From Methanospirillum hungatei JF-1 (GTDB lineage Archaea; Halobacteriota; Methanomicrobia; Methanomicrobiales; Methanospirillaceae): a DNA stretch of 64,000 nucleotides. A program made the translations under genes and the position numbers. The notes beneath the pieces were generated by a model. It saw only the letters and a list, made by a program, of their open reading frames with translations. It ran no database searches and had not been told where the DNA came from. The DNA lies in contig NC_007796.1 of NCBI RefSeq assembly GCF_000013445.1, positions 1,834,936 through 1,898,935 on the forward strand. The letters are read 5' to 3'. Of this stretch, positions 52,130-62,614 are shown piece after piece. Numbering within the stretch: position 1 is the first letter of the stretch; every line of letters begins with the position of its first letter.

Positions 52130-54226
52130 ATGCCACAACTTGAACTCATCGAAGCAATCGAGAGACGCCTCTGGAAATCGGCGGATAATCTTCGTGCAAA
52201 CTCCAACTTTGCCAGTAACGAGTACTTCCTTCCCGTGATGGGTCTTATCTTCCTTCGTCATGCATACAGTCGGTATCTCATGGTGAAGGATGAGATAGAG
52301 AAGACCCTTCCAAAGCGTGGCGGAAAAACCCGTGCTCTCACGAAGGAGGATTTCTCCCAGAAGAGTGCTATTTATCTCCGGCCACAAGCCCAGTATGATT
52401 ACCTGGTCTCTCTTCCGGATAGCAGTGACCGTGCGGGTGCAATCATTGCGGCGATGGAATCGATAGAGGAGGATTATGATCTTGAAGGTGTACTGCCAAA
52501 GGAAGAATACCGTGCTCTTGAGAATGATGTCCTGAAACAGACTCTTCAGATCTTAAACCCGGACGAACTGAAACAAGCTTCCGGAGATGTGTTCGGCAGG
52601 ATATATGAGTACTTTCTTACCCAGTTTGCCGACCTCAAAGCCCACGACAACGGAGAATTTTTCACCCCGGTATCTCTGGTATCACTCATCGCCAATATCA
52701 TAGAACCGAAAGAAGGTATTGTGCTTGATCCGGCCTGTGGTTCCGGAGGTATGTTTGTCCAGAGTGCTCATTTTGTAGAACGGCTGAACCAGAGTCCGAC
52801 TGAACATCTGACCTTCAAAGGGATGGAGAAGAATGCAACGACCATCCGGCTTGCGAAGATGAACCTGACCGTTCATGGTCTGGAAGGAGATATCATGAAA
52901 GCGATCACCTATTATCAGGATCCTCATGAACTCTTTCAGAAAGCGGATTATGTGATGGCAAATCCTCCGTTCAATGTTGACGAAGTGGATGCCGATAAGG
53001 TAAAGAACGATCCCCGTCTTCCGTTTGGTCTCCCCGGAGTTAATAATCAGGATAAAGTCTCGAATGGGAACTATCTCTGGATCAGTTACTTTTACAGTTA
53101 CCTGAATGAGAAGGGCCGGGCCGGGTTTGTGATGTCTTCCCAGGCATCAAGTGCAGGTAGGGACGAAGCAAAAGTCAGGCAGAAACTTGTGGAGACCGGA
53201 GCGGTTGAAATCATGGTCTCTATCAGATCAAACTTCTTTTACACCCGTACGGTTCCCTGTGAACTCTGATTTTTAAACAAGGCCAAGCCGGAAGAAATGA
53301 AGGATTCGGTCCTGATGATCGATGCCCGGAATATCTTCCGAAAGGTAACACGGAAGATCTATGATTTCAGTCCTGAGCAGGAACAGAATATTCTTGCGAT
53401 CGTCTGGCTGTACCGGGGTGAGACAGGGCGATACCTGGAACTTGTATCCCGGTACTGTGAGACGATGCTGAGAGAGGCTGAATCATCGGTCAATTCCGGA
53501 GATGAGAACCTTTTCAATCAGTTCTGCCAGAAGATGACTCTGTTTTTAGACACCGCCCGGCCCCATATCATCAGACTTTCGGGGGATTATGCAGCAAAAG
53601 AGATCTTCTCCGAGCTTGAAGGAGAGAACGCCCAGTTATCTAAAGAGATTAACGGATTTGCGAAGGGTACATCTCATGAACTGAAACTCTGGGAGAAGCA
53701 GGATACCTCAAACGGGGGGCTAAAGAAAGCAGTTGACCGGCTTTCTTCTCTTCCGGATAGCAGTCATGCACTGGTAACCCAGGTAGATCTGATATCAAAA
53801 CTTGCAAACCGGCTTATGGAGACGTGTGAGAAGGAGGGTCAGGCAAAGGGGTCTGATCTCTGGTCAGGTCGGGATTTGAACAGGATTCTGAAAGATGCTG
53901 AAGGTGTCAGGGAGGAACTAATTTTCGATCTGAAACAGGTCAGATACTTTTGGAAACAGGCTCACTGGCTGGTTGAGCGGTTCCCGGACGGAACATACCG
54001 GGATGTGGAGGGTCTGGTAAAGCGGGTCTCCCGGTCAGAGATTGCAGCAAATGACTGGAGTCTTACTCCGGGGAGGTATGTGGGAGTTGCTCCGGAAGAG
54101 GTGGATGAGGAGTTTGACTTTGAAGAGGCTCTCCGGGATATTCATATCGAACTGGAAGGCCTGAATGCAGAGGCTGTAGAACTTGCCGGGATAATACAGA
54201 AGAACTTTAAGGAACTTGGGATATGA
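52130..54226 (+). pseudogene. hsdM: hsdM, type I DNA methyltransferase, with an in-frame TGA
   Basis: The first part (52130-53269) has HsdM landmarks: DVFGRIYEYFLTQFADLKAH, the AdoMet loop LDPACGSGGMFVQSAHFV and the catalytic NPPF in YVMANPPFNVD. After TRTVPCEL comes TGA, then the same frame goes on FLNKAKPEEMKDSVLM and IDARNIFRKVTRKIYDFSPE, with a helical tail to 54226. Relatives have Trp (TGG) at that place, so one base change made the stop; the remaining 309 codons look intact. The downstream ATG at 53297 could start only the tail. Two separate reading frames result. Confidence 0.9.
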
Positions 54227-54720
54227 CCGTGGTTCTGACTGACGAAGAGATAAAGTCCCTTATCGGTGAAGAGAAAAGAATCCCACCGGACTTTTTCCCG
54301 ACATTTCATCTTGTCAGAAAGGGCGGCCACAGGGAAGGGAAAAAGGATCTCTCTGGTAGTCAGGGCAACCATTTTCGCGTGATTGTTCGTCAGGGGTGCT
54401 TTAATCACCTAGACTTTTCCATTGGTCTTTTATATTTTCCAAAAAATTCTAACAAAGCGTTTATCCTGAAGAAATATAATGGAAAGAGTCATCAGCATAC
54501 AAATAAGATTGAAAAAGAAACATTCTATGATTTCCACATTCACACCGCCACTGAACGATACCAGGAAGAGGGGATAGACTGTGAAGACGGATATGCAATT
54601 GTCTCCGACCGATATTGTGAGATTACCGGAGCAATGAGATGCATGGAAGAAGATTGTGGATTTGTTATCCAGACAGATAATGTAACTCTTGATGTATTCG
54701 GGGTGAATAATGACGAGTGA
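54223..54720 (+). CDS. DUF6978-like protein in the restriction locus
   Basis: 165 residues: LTDEEIKSLIGEEKRIPPDF start, RVIVRQGCFNHLDFSIGLLY, HTATERYQEEGIDCEDGYAI and a C-terminal beta end. I place it in the DUF6978 family from the opening LTDEEIxxLI pattern; not certain. It overlaps the hsdM stop by four bases (ATGA), so it was translated with the methyltransferase. The frame is intact even though the methyltransferase is broken. Role unknown; with the next gene it may form a separate cargo unit. Confidence 0.65.
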   Translation: MTVVLTDEEIKSLIGEEKRIPPDFFPTFHLVRKGGHREGKKDLSGSQGNHFRVIVRQGCFNHLDFSIGLLYFPKNSNKAFILKKYNGKSHQHTNKIEKETFYDFHIHTATERYQEEGIDCEDGYAIVSDRYCEITGAMRCMEEDCGFVIQTDNVTLDVFGVNNDE

Positions 54721-55480
54721 TGTAATCCTCCAGTCTTTCAGGCAGACCGTCTGCCATGATCTGACTCTTGTACCTGAAGGTATTGAGAGGTACCGGGTTT
54801 TTTCTCCGTTTATGTTCCATGATGGAGATCACCTTGCCCTCGTTCTGAAACGGGAAGAATCCGGATGGGTTTTGAGTGATGAAGGTCACACGATGATGCA
54901 TCTGTCATACCGGATGGAGTATAAGGACCTGACACAGGGGAAAAGAGGGGAGATAATAGATTCAATTCTGGCGAAACATGGTATTCGTGACCGTGATGGA
55001 GAGTTTATCTGCCCGGTTCCTGATACCCAGTATGGAGACGCCCTGTTTCAGATGGTGCAGGGACTTTTGCGAGTGAGTGATATATCATTCTTATCACGGG
55101 AACATGTCAGATCTACCTTCCGTGATGATGTTTCAGCATATATAAATGCATTACCCGGTCTCTCCGGACAGGTAACCTGGGAATGGCATGATCCAGTTCA
55201 TGATCCGGAAGGAATGTACCCTGCCGATGGGTATCTTACGGGTTTAGATGAGCCTACCGTCCTGTTCCTGCTCCAGAATGATGACCGGGTTCGGGATGCA
55301 ACCATAAACCTTCTTCAGTATGAAAAGTGGGGGGTCCCGGTTCATTCGGTTGCAATATTTGAGAACCAGGAAATGATTAACCGGAAAGCACTGGCAAAAC
55401 TTTCAGATGTCTGTGATAAGATGTTCTCGAACTTTACCGGAAACAAGGACAGGATTCGTCAGTACCTGGTACATGTATAG
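54710..55480 (+). CDS. DUF1828/DUF1829 domain protein
   Basis: 256 residues. The DUF1828 core is visible (FSPFMFHDGDHLALVLKREE; GWVLSDEGHTMMHLSYRMEY), followed by the DUF1829 half (FRDDVSAYINALPGLSGQVT; EPTVLFLLQNDDRVRDATIN). Such proteins recur next to DUF6978 genes and in mobile DNA; no function is proven. It overlaps the DUF6978 gene by 11 bases. Both genes look intact in a decayed locus. Confidence 0.8.
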   Translation: MTSDVILQSFRQTVCHDLTLVPEGIERYRVFSPFMFHDGDHLALVLKREESGWVLSDEGHTMMHLSYRMEYKDLTQGKRGEIIDSILAKHGIRDRDGEFICPVPDTQYGDALFQMVQGLLRVSDISFLSREHVRSTFRDDVSAYINALPGLSGQVTWEWHDPVHDPEGMYPADGYLTGLDEPTVLFLLQNDDRVRDATINLLQYEKWGVPVHSVAIFENQEMINRKALAKLSDVCDKMFSNFTGNKDRIRQYLVHV

Positions 55481-55482
55481 AA

Positions 55483-55722
55483 ATGATTGGTATGGGTTAT
55501 CTGATGGGGATGTCCTGTAGTTCTATTTTTGGTAATGGTTTATCAAGATCTGACTTCTCCGAGTTGGATTATGAGAAATGTTTGAATGATCCAATTGTGG
55601 AGTCAGTGACTCCACTATTTTCATTTGAAGGAACGGTCTTTATCTCCCGATATTTCCTTGAGTTGCCGAAGAAAGAGGAGGTAGAGAGGTTTATTGAAAG
55701 GCAGATTCGGGGAAGGGTATGA
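55483..55722 (+). CDS. Small protein before hsdS
   Basis: 79 residues: MIGMGYLMGMSCSSIFGNGL, then DPIVESVTPLFSFEGTVFIS and a charged helical end (KKEEVERFIERQIRGRV). It follows the DUF1828 gene by two bases and could be part of that unit or a remnant. Not recognised; the start could be later (codon 4 or 8). Confidence 0.5.
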   Translation: MIGMGYLMGMSCSSIFGNGLSRSDFSELDYEKCLNDPIVESVTPLFSFEGTVFISRYFLELPKKEEVERFIERQIRGRV

Positions 55723-55764
55723 GATGATTGTTTCGTGTTACGTATAAAAATCTTTGTGAGTTAG

Positions 55765-56070
55765 ATGCCACAAATGAAAACAAATTGCTTAAAGGGATGG
55801 AAAAAAGTGCCCTTATGCGATATTGCTAATATTACAATGGGTCAAAGTCCACCGTCGGAATATTATAATAATGAAAATTTAGGTTTACCTTTTTTTCAAG
55901 GTGTAACAAATTTTGGAGACCGTTACCCCAAAGTTACTATTTATTGTACAAAAGAGCAAAAAGTAGCTAATCCTGGAGATATCTTATTTAGTGTAAGGGC
56001 ACCAGTTGGGCGGATAAATCTCGCCCCTGAAAAATTGATAATTGGAACCTCACCTCCCGAAAACCTTTAG
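55765..56070 (+). pseudogene. hsdS: hsdS remnant, first target-recognition half
   Basis: 101 codons. The start of a type I specificity subunit: GWKKVPLCDIANITMGQSPP, then FFQGVTNFGDRYPKV and NPGDILFSVRAPVGRINLAP. It breaks after KLIIGTSPPENL, where GRGL would be expected, at the point where the insertion sequence begins. The composition becomes A/T-rich here compared with the neighbours. Confidence 0.85.
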
Positions 56071-57067
56071 GCGCATAGACTTAATACAGTCAAAATTTCT
56101 CTATTTTTCTTACTGACTTTAGATTGAATAATCTCTCCCTGAGATAGTACAAAAAGTTTAACCCCCTCCGATAATCCGCGGTGTACAAAGAAGATTTTAG
56201 AATTATTTCACTATTCGCGCGGCTGATAAACTTGGATTGTAAAAGTGCAATGCGAATTCAATCCTTTTAAGAATTAAGAAACAAACCGAAAGATCAAAGA
56301 TAAAAGAGGGAGAATTCTATTTGATAATTTTGAAAACTCCCATAATAGTAGACACTTCTGATCATAAATGGATTTTGCTGAAGAAAATTCTAGGTGTTTT
56401 AGAGACACGCAGATGCCGCCAAGAAATTGCAAAATTTGGGATAAAACCAGCAAATCAGGCTTACACGAATTTAGCTATCTTATTGCTGTCAATGTTTTTT
56501 TCAGTAGAAATTTCCTATGCAATAACGGAAATTGAAAAAAGAATAGAATTGCAGCAATTTTTACGAATAGATAATATTCCTACCCCTAACGGTGTTTATC
56601 GTTTCATGAGTCAATTTTCTGCAGAGCAATTTATTTCAATGACTCATGGTATTTTAAACGCAGTTTGCCCCAAGAAACGACATTATTTTCGAAAAACAAT
56701 AATCATTGATGGGACATCGCTGTCTGTAGATATAAATTGGTTCAGAAAACGCATTCAAAAATCAAAGTTAGTAAATAAACCCTATAATTGGCAATATTCT
56801 CCTTCTAAGGGATTTTATATTGGTTTAAAATTAACACTTGCGATCGATCAGAATAATCTTCTTCCCTTAGCGTTTCTTGTTCATCAGAATCCAGTCGCTG
56901 ATTCAAAAATATTCCCGTTAATTCTTCAAGAATTGAAACGGAGGAGGATTTTAAACAAAGGAGATAGAGTGTTACTCGATCGTGGGTACTATTCTTACAA
57001 AAATTATGTATTATCATTGATAGAATACAGTGTAATTCCTTTAATTCTTCCGAAAAAAGGATTTTAA
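56061..57067 (+). mobile_element. Truncated insertion sequence in the restriction locus
   Basis: A/T-rich insert between the hsdS fragment and a minus-strand gene fragment that it cuts at 57068. Its transposase lacks the C-terminal part, so the right end is deleted together with part of the host sequence. I could not find clean terminal inverted repeats or target duplication, which fits later deletion. The first 250 bases have no gene. Confidence 0.65.
56321..57067 (+). pseudogene. IS4-like transposase, C terminus missing
   Basis: 248 residues from a TTG start (GAGGGAG upstream). DDE-type segments: FRKTIIIDGTSLSVDINWFR (first Asp), the LTLAIDQNNLLPLAFLV strand, NPVADSKIFPLILQEL, and RVLLDRGYYSYKNYVL (second Asp in LLDRGYY). 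The last Asp/Glu block that should follow ILPKKGF is absent. So it is inactive on its own. Confidence 0.8.
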
Positions 57068-57212
57068 GTGGGATCCCATCCTTCAGAAAGGCATGAATAA
57101 ACGGCCTGATAGAATCGGAAACTCCCGCTTTTTCTGCTGAAGTCGTCATCTTTTTATACTTGTACAAAGTAGGATCCATCATAAAGACTTCAGAATCCAA
57201 GGCGGTGATCAT
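57068..57212 (-). pseudogene. Fragment of an operon gene cut by the insertion sequence
   Basis: 48 codons from the ATG at 57212, which overlaps the stop of the SWIM gene (ATGA): MITALDSEVFMMDPTLYKYK, then KKMTTSAEKAGVSDSIRPFI. The frame runs on only into inserted sequence. It must be the start of a partner gene of the SWIM protein. Family unknown from so short a piece. Confidence 0.6.
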
Positions 57213-58431
57213 GAGCCATCACCTGACTCTTCATGCATCTTTCGTAGTTTTACGAAAAAACGGGTTGATTCATACGTACTGAAACGGTTCTTATAAATGG
57301 ATTTCTTGAGCCATTTAATCGCCTCCATTTTTTTGTTTAACCGTTACAATAATGATATGTATGGAAGATCGCGGTTCTGTTTCTCCGCAAGACGGTGTGC
57401 AAATGCAATCGCCTCATCACCTCTTCCCGACCGCTCAAGTGCCATCTCTATCCAGTCTGCATTGTCCAACAAGTCAGCATCTGAAGAGGACCCGATCGTA
57501 TTCTTCCCTTCTTTGTCCTTCCCAAACAGACTGTCAGCTACCTTTGACCATTCAGATTCAGGGTGTGAGCGATTGATAAAACCCCGAATATCATCGGTCA
57601 GATCGTACTCATCTTCCCTGATTAACTCAATCGCAGACAAAACCTTCTGATGGACCGGAAGATCCGAGAGTTCGAATGCTTTTGCAACAACCTCCATACA
57701 ATCCGAAATTTGAGAACTGATTGAACCTGATTCATCATCCATCTCAAGCTGAGCAGCGGCTTTTTCAAGGAGGAACCGACCAAGGTGGATAAGATCAGCA
57801 TATCGCTTCGCCTCAAGCAAAGCGGAGAAACTCTCATAGATACCGGAGTAATCCGGCATATCCTCTTCATCCATCTCATACCAGTCAGAATAGGAGACCT
57901 CCTCTGAGGTTACCAGTTCAATTTCAGCAATTACCGCCGATAACGATGAATCGGATGAACTCTCCTCAATTCTCTGTCGCCGGTCAAGGGACACCCCAAT
58001 ATCATGCCCCTCAAGCCCGGAAAGGATGATAGATATCAGTTCGTCTTTGAGAGCGACTGTAAATACGCTGTCATGTCTTTCGTTCGGTTATGAATAACCG
58101 GAGCAGGAAGAAGAAATTCCTTCGATCCCGAATCAAGAAGCGTATGATATGTCCGCTCATACTCCTTTTCAGGAGGTTTTGATACCTCAATACCCCGTTT
58201 TAACCGCTCGAGATACTCCAGCATCAATGCAACGCCATGTTTACAGTCCAACCCCACCGGACAGGTACATCTCGAGGAGAGACTATCTGATACTGATACT
58301 GATACTACCGTATCATACTCTTTGGTCCCCTCTACCGACCCGCAGATAATATCGTCAGAGATCTGATATACGCTTGATACATGCCCGGATCTTTGATATG
58401 ATCTCCCTCTTGAAGCCGTCTGTTGTCTCAC
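57209..58431 (-). pseudogene. SWIM zinc-finger protein, broken by a frameshift and a stop
   Basis: The first frame (58036-58431) carries the SWIM finger CTCPVGLDCKHGVALMLEYL. Between about 58036 and 58080 the frame shifts, continuing DELISIILSGLEGHDIGVSL and a helical region (57344-57994). A TAA at 57344-57346 then interrupts, but the same frame goes on MEAIKWLKKSIYKNRFSTYE and VKLRKMHEESGDGS to a natural stop at 57209. Three lesions with the neighbour's truncation show a decayed two-gene unit. An intact SWIM partner of a helicase is at 61721. Confidence 0.8.
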
Positions 58432-58577
58432 CCAGGAGTTCAGATCATGATAGGAGAGATCCCTGAACTGTTATAATAAAGAGCTCTCCCCTGGAGCATA
58501 TCAACGGATGGATCGATACGATCAATCCCATTATGTGAGCAGAAGGAGACTATGTATGCACATCTGAGGAGCCCTGA

Positions 58578-61500
58578 GTGACCGCGAAACGACCAGCACC
58601 AATCCACGATAAAGAAGAAGAGACCATACCCGATACTTCGCTTCCGGTCTTTCATGCCCTGATTTACCCGGCCGTTGAAGGGGTAGCGATATGTGCCGAA
58701 TATATAACTGATAAACCTGCACCGGTCAGGAAAAAAGGCTACGCAAAGGATAAACCTGGCGAATATCCATATTCCCTGGATCATACCGCCCTTAAAACGC
58801 TCATAGAGAACTGTTTTGGAGCATATGATGACCTGAAGGCTACCAGATGGATTATCTATCTCCCCGCTGAAGAAACGGTTCCTCCTTCCTCTCAGTTCTC
58901 ATCAAAAAAGAAGCCATCACCAAAGGAGAAAAAACTCCCCCTTGTTCCGATGTATATCCCCGTTCTTCTCTGCCCGTATGAAACCTTTTTTCAAATCTGG
59001 AAAGCCGCTCAGAATACAGATAAAAATTATATTGCTGGCGATTCCTTCCAGTACATCTCCATTCTGATGGAGAGTACCGTCCGGCTCATACAAAACGGAC
59101 GGTTCAAACCATCTCTAGAACGGACCTTTGCCGGATATCATGCCGTATGGGTACCTGCCCTTTCTCCTCAGGATATGGAATGGGTATCAGATTTTTCAAG
59201 CCGGATGCCAACGGTCTGCAAGTACGCTATCCCCCGGGTCGCAAAAGATCCCTACATTTATAAACCTGAGACCAGATTAGAGAAATTCATCGTTGAGATG
59301 ATGCGGGTGATCATCCGTACTGCCCTTGGTGGTTATACACTGAAAGAAGAGACAGATCCCTTTTATGAACCCTCAGAAAACGAGATGCAGTTCATGACTG
59401 ACCTTCTCGGGGTAACCGACCCAATAAGGAACAAAGGATTTGAGAGAACTTTCTTACGGGCGATGCAGGACTGGCTGACCTTCTCAAGTTCAGGACGGTT
59501 TGCTCCCTTTGAGTTCTGCATGATCATAAAAGATCCACCAGAAGGACAGACAGAACCATGGGATTTCACTCTCGCGGTCAGATCAGAGGCAGAACCATCT
59601 CTTCTCATCCCGGCAGAAATAATCTGGGAATTGCCTGATCACCAGAGCGGGCTCTTCCCCCAGGCAGCCTATCTCAAACATATCCTCCTTGCTGGTATCG
59701 GGCTCTTGACCTCATCATCATCGGCATTATGGCGTCCCCTGTCCGGATCGAAACCCACCGGGGGAAGTATGACCCTGAAAGAGGCTGCAACGTTCTTGGG
59801 TTCAGACCTCGCAAGAGCCAGGAGGAAGGGAGTAACGGTGCTCCTGCCAGACTGGTGGACTGATACGACCTATACACCACGGGTTGAAATCCATGCAAGG
59901 CGGCGGGATCCCACCCATACGCAGACACGGATAGGACTGCAGGAACTCCTTTCTTTTGATTACCGGATTGCAATCGGTGATGAGTCATTTTCACCGGATG
60001 AGTTCTGGGAAAAGGTAAAAGAAAAGGCTCCCTTTATCTGGCTGGGGAACCGGTGGATATCCTTTCATCCGGATGCGATACAACATGCCCTGGATTCTTT
60101 CAGCAGGCATCAGAGCAAAGGAGGGGATACAATAGGAGATCTGCTCCGGCTCTCCCTGAAAAAAATGGAGGATTCCGCGGTACCGGTATCGATTCATGCA
60201 AAAGATGACTGGGTTGCGGATCTTCTGGATTTTTTCAGGACCGAAACAAATCAGGCAGTTCCAGTCCCAAAGAAATTTAAAGGGATACTCAGGCCATACC
60301 AGGAAGAGGGGTTCTCCTTCCTTTGTCAATGTACCAGAAGGGGCTTTGGAGCCTGCCTTGCAGATGACATGGGGCTTGGAAAAACTCCCCAGACACTTGC
60401 ATGGCTGGTCTATCTCAAGGAGAAAGAAAAACCCACGACTCCGTCCCTCCTTATATGCCCGATGTCGGTTGTTGGGAACTGGGAGCGGGAGATACAGCGG
60501 TTTGCGCCATCACTCCGTTCATGGGTGCATCATGGGACTGACCGATGCAAAGGCGATGATTTTGTGAGACATGTCGGTTCATATGACCTGGTCCTGACCA
60601 CCTATCATCTGGCAGCACGGGACGTAGACCACCTCAAAACCGTTCCCTGGTCTGCAATCATTCTTGACGAGGCACAAAATATCAAGAACCTCCATGCAAA
60701 CCAGACCGTAGCAGTCAAATCTCTCACCGGTGAGAGACGGGTTGCTCTGACCGGAACCCCGGTGGAGAACCGGTTACTCGAACTCTGGTCTATCATGGAC
60801 TTTTTAAATCCAGGATACCTTGGTTCACAGAGTGCATTTACAAACCGCTATTCCCGCCCGATTGAGCAGGAAAAAAATACGGAACTGATACAGGAATTAA
60901 GGTCCCTCATCCGTCCGTTCCTGCTCAGGCGGATGAAAACAGACAAGCATGTTATCGATGATCTTCCGGAAAAGATGGAGAACCGGGTATATTGCACCCT
61001 CACACCCGAACAGGCAACCTTATATCAGGCTGTTGTGCTTGATATGGCAAAGAACCTTGATAAAGTGGAGGGTATTGCCAGGAAAGGGGCAATCCTTGCT
61101 GCGATCACACGACTGAAACAGATCTGTAACCATCCGGGACGTGTTGGCAGGGATAAAACAATAAAGGCTGAGCGGTCCGGGAAGGTGAGCCGGCTGCTTG
61201 AGATGATTGAGGAGATCACTTCCGAAGGGGACTCAGCACTCATATTCAGTCAGTATGCAACATTTGCTGAGGAACTGGCAGGGATGATAGAGAAACAGGG
61301 AGATACGCCCGTTCTTCTCCTGACCGGGTCAACACCACGGAAAAAACGGGAACAGATGATAGAGGAGTTTCAGGCCTCAACCACCCCGATAATCTTTGTT
61401 ATTTCTCTGAAAGCCGGGGGAACGGGTCTGAACCTGACGAAAGCGACTCATGTGTTTCATGTAGACCGGTGGTGGAATCCGGCGGTTGAAGACCAGGCTA

Positions 61501-61724
61501 CTGACCGGACGTACCGGATCGGACAAAAGAGAAATGTCCAAGTTCACCTGATGATAACCGCCGGAACCCTGGAGGAACGGATAGATCTGATAAACCAGGA
61601 GAAACGGACGCTTGCAAAGGAAGTCCTTGCACAGAGTGATGAGTATCTGACAAATCTCTCAACAAAAGAACTTCTGGAGATTGTATCACTTCGTGACAGT
61701 CTCTTTCGCGGGGAGGATGCATGA
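58578..61724 (+). CDS. SNF2 family ATPase/helicase
   Basis: 1048 residues. N-terminal 500 residues include the SNF2-associated region (DUF3670-like: EFIVEMMRVIIRTALGG-type helix, WELPDHQSGLFPQ). The motor: Walker A CLADDMGLGKTPQTLAWLVY near residue 590, ILDEAQNIKN (DEAQ), ALTGTPVENRLLELWSIMDF, FLLRRMKTDKHVIDDLPEKM, SLKAGGTGLNLTKATHVFHV and DQATDRTYRIGQKRNVQVHL. The start is GTG at 58578. It overlaps the SWIM gene at 61721 (ATGA), the usual bacterial/archaeal helicase-SWIM pair. DNA repair or nucleoprotein remodelling is likely. Confidence 0.93.
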   Translation: MTAKRPAPIHDKEEETIPDTSLPVFHALIYPAVEGVAICAEYITDKPAPVRKKGYAKDKPGEYPYSLDHTALKTLIENCFGAYDDLKATRWIIYLPAEETVPPSSQFSSKKKPSPKEKKLPLVPMYIPVLLCPYETFFQIWKAAQNTDKNYIAGDSFQYISILMESTVRLIQNGRFKPSLERTFAGYHAVWVPALSPQDMEWVSDFSSRMPTVCKYAIPRVAKDPYIYKPETRLEKFIVEMMRVIIRTALGGYTLKEETDPFYEPSENEMQFMTDLLGVTDPIRNKGFERTFLRAMQDWLTFSSSGRFAPFEFCMIIKDPPEGQTEPWDFTLAVRSEAEPSLLIPAEIIWELPDHQSGLFPQAAYLKHILLAGIGLLTSSSSALWRPLSGSKPTGGSMTLKEAATFLGSDLARARRKGVTVLLPDWWTDTTYTPRVEIHARRRDPTHTQTRIGLQELLSFDYRIAIGDESFSPDEFWEKVKEKAPFIWLGNRWISFHPDAIQHALDSFSRHQSKGGDTIGDLLRLSLKKMEDSAVPVSIHAKDDWVADLLDFFRTETNQAVPVPKKFKGILRPYQEEGFSFLCQCTRRGFGACLADDMGLGKTPQTLAWLVYLKEKEKPTTPSLLICPMSVVGNWEREIQRFAPSLRSWVHHGTDRCKGDDFVRHVGSYDLVLTTYHLAARDVDHLKTVPWSAIILDEAQNIKNLHANQTVAVKSLTGERRVALTGTPVENRLLELWSIMDFLNPGYLGSQSAFTNRYSRPIEQEKNTELIQELRSLIRPFLLRRMKTDKHVIDDLPEKMENRVYCTLTPEQATLYQAVVLDMAKNLDKVEGIARKGAILAAITRLKQICNHPGRVGRDKTIKAERSGKVSRLLEMIEEITSEGDSALIFSQYATFAEELAGMIEKQGDTPVLLLTGSTPRKKREQMIEEFQASTTPIIFVISLKAGGTGLNLTKATHVFHVDRWWNPAVEDQATDRTYRIGQKRNVQVHLMITAGTLEERIDLINQEKRTLAKEVLAQSDEYLTNLSTKELLEIVSLRDSLFRGEDA

Positions 61725-62614
61725 GGAGACGCAAGAACCGATGGTGGATCAAATCCATTCATGATGTTCCTGAAGAAAGAAAGATCCGGCTGAAAGCTCA
61801 GGATGGCCCGGTTGGGACGTCATGGTATGCACGGGATTTTGTCAGGGCAATGGAGGCTGTTGCAGAGAAGAAACGGCTTGCCCGGGGCCTTGACTGTGCC
61901 AGGAATCATGAGGCTTCCAGACTGGTATTCAGGCCGGGATGGATTACGATCGGGATCAGTTGCTCCGGGTATACGATTCGTGATGTTGACTTTTCGGTTA
62001 CCGAGTTCGTAAAGCCTGAATGGGATAAACTGATAAATACAATTGCTGCAGATGCATCTCTGACCGGGGCACTGGTATCCGGGGATTTCTCCGAACATTT
62101 TGTTGATGAACTCCGGCGTGTTGGTATTGACCTGATCCCCTCGAGTGGCCAGGGATTTTACTGCTATTGCAACTGCGGTGACCATCATGATCCCTGTATT
62201 CATCAGATCGCCGCACGATATTTTATTGCAGAGGCACTGGATGATGATCCCTGGAATCTTCTGTACATCAGGGGAAAGAGCAGAGATGATGTGTTGAATG
62301 CGGTACGGCAGGTCAAGTCGGTTCAAACAGAGACGGTGAGCAATAGTGGCGGGACACCGGTATCCGGATTTTTTCCTTCAGGGATCTCACTCCCAGAAAA
62401 GGCCGCTCCTACCGGGTTTTTCACCTGTGAAGGGGAGGGTCCACTTGTCCCAATCCAGAGAGAGTCGGTACGGGTCATTCCTATAAAGTTGCTTGGAAGA
62501 TCTCCCTATTATTTTGGGAGAGAAAACATGGCAGATGCAGTTACAGAACTGTATTCCTCTATCTTTTCATATGCAGACTCAATTCTTCCCGATGAAAAGG
62601 AGGAAGAGGAGTGA
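61721..62614 (+). CDS. SWIM zinc-finger partner of the SNF2 ATPase
   Basis: 297 residues. N-terminal basic segment (RRRKNRWWIKSIHDVPEERK), WYARDFVRAMEAVAE, a beta-rich middle ending PGWITIGISCSGYT, and the SWIM finger FYCYCNCGDHHDPCIHQIAA (CxC...CxH) near residues 146-165. The rest is a weakly conserved tail ending in DEKEEEE. SWIM modules bind DNA or protein partners. It is translationally coupled to the helicase gene by four overlapping bases. Confidence 0.9.
   Translation: MRRRKNRWWIKSIHDVPEERKIRLKAQDGPVGTSWYARDFVRAMEAVAEKKRLARGLDCARNHEASRLVFRPGWITIGISCSGYTIRDVDFSVTEFVKPEWDKLINTIAADASLTGALVSGDFSEHFVDELRRVGIDLIPSSGQGFYCYCNCGDHHDPCIHQIAARYFIAEALDDDPWNLLYIRGKSRDDVLNAVRQVKSVQTETVSNSGGTPVSGFFPSGISLPEKAAPTGFFTCEGEGPLVPIQRESVRVIPIKLLGRSPYYFGRENMADAVTELYSSIFSYADSILPDEKEEEE

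Noticed and set aside
53262-53296. TGA in hsdM read as selenocysteine
   Set aside because: The position is Trp in relatives, there is no SECIS-like hairpin nearby, and selenocysteine use is a Methanococcales/Methanopyrus trait.
56805-57212. 135-codon minus gene across the insertion sequence's end
   Set aside because: Only the first 48 codons (57068-57212) are real; the remainder is the antisense of the transposase.
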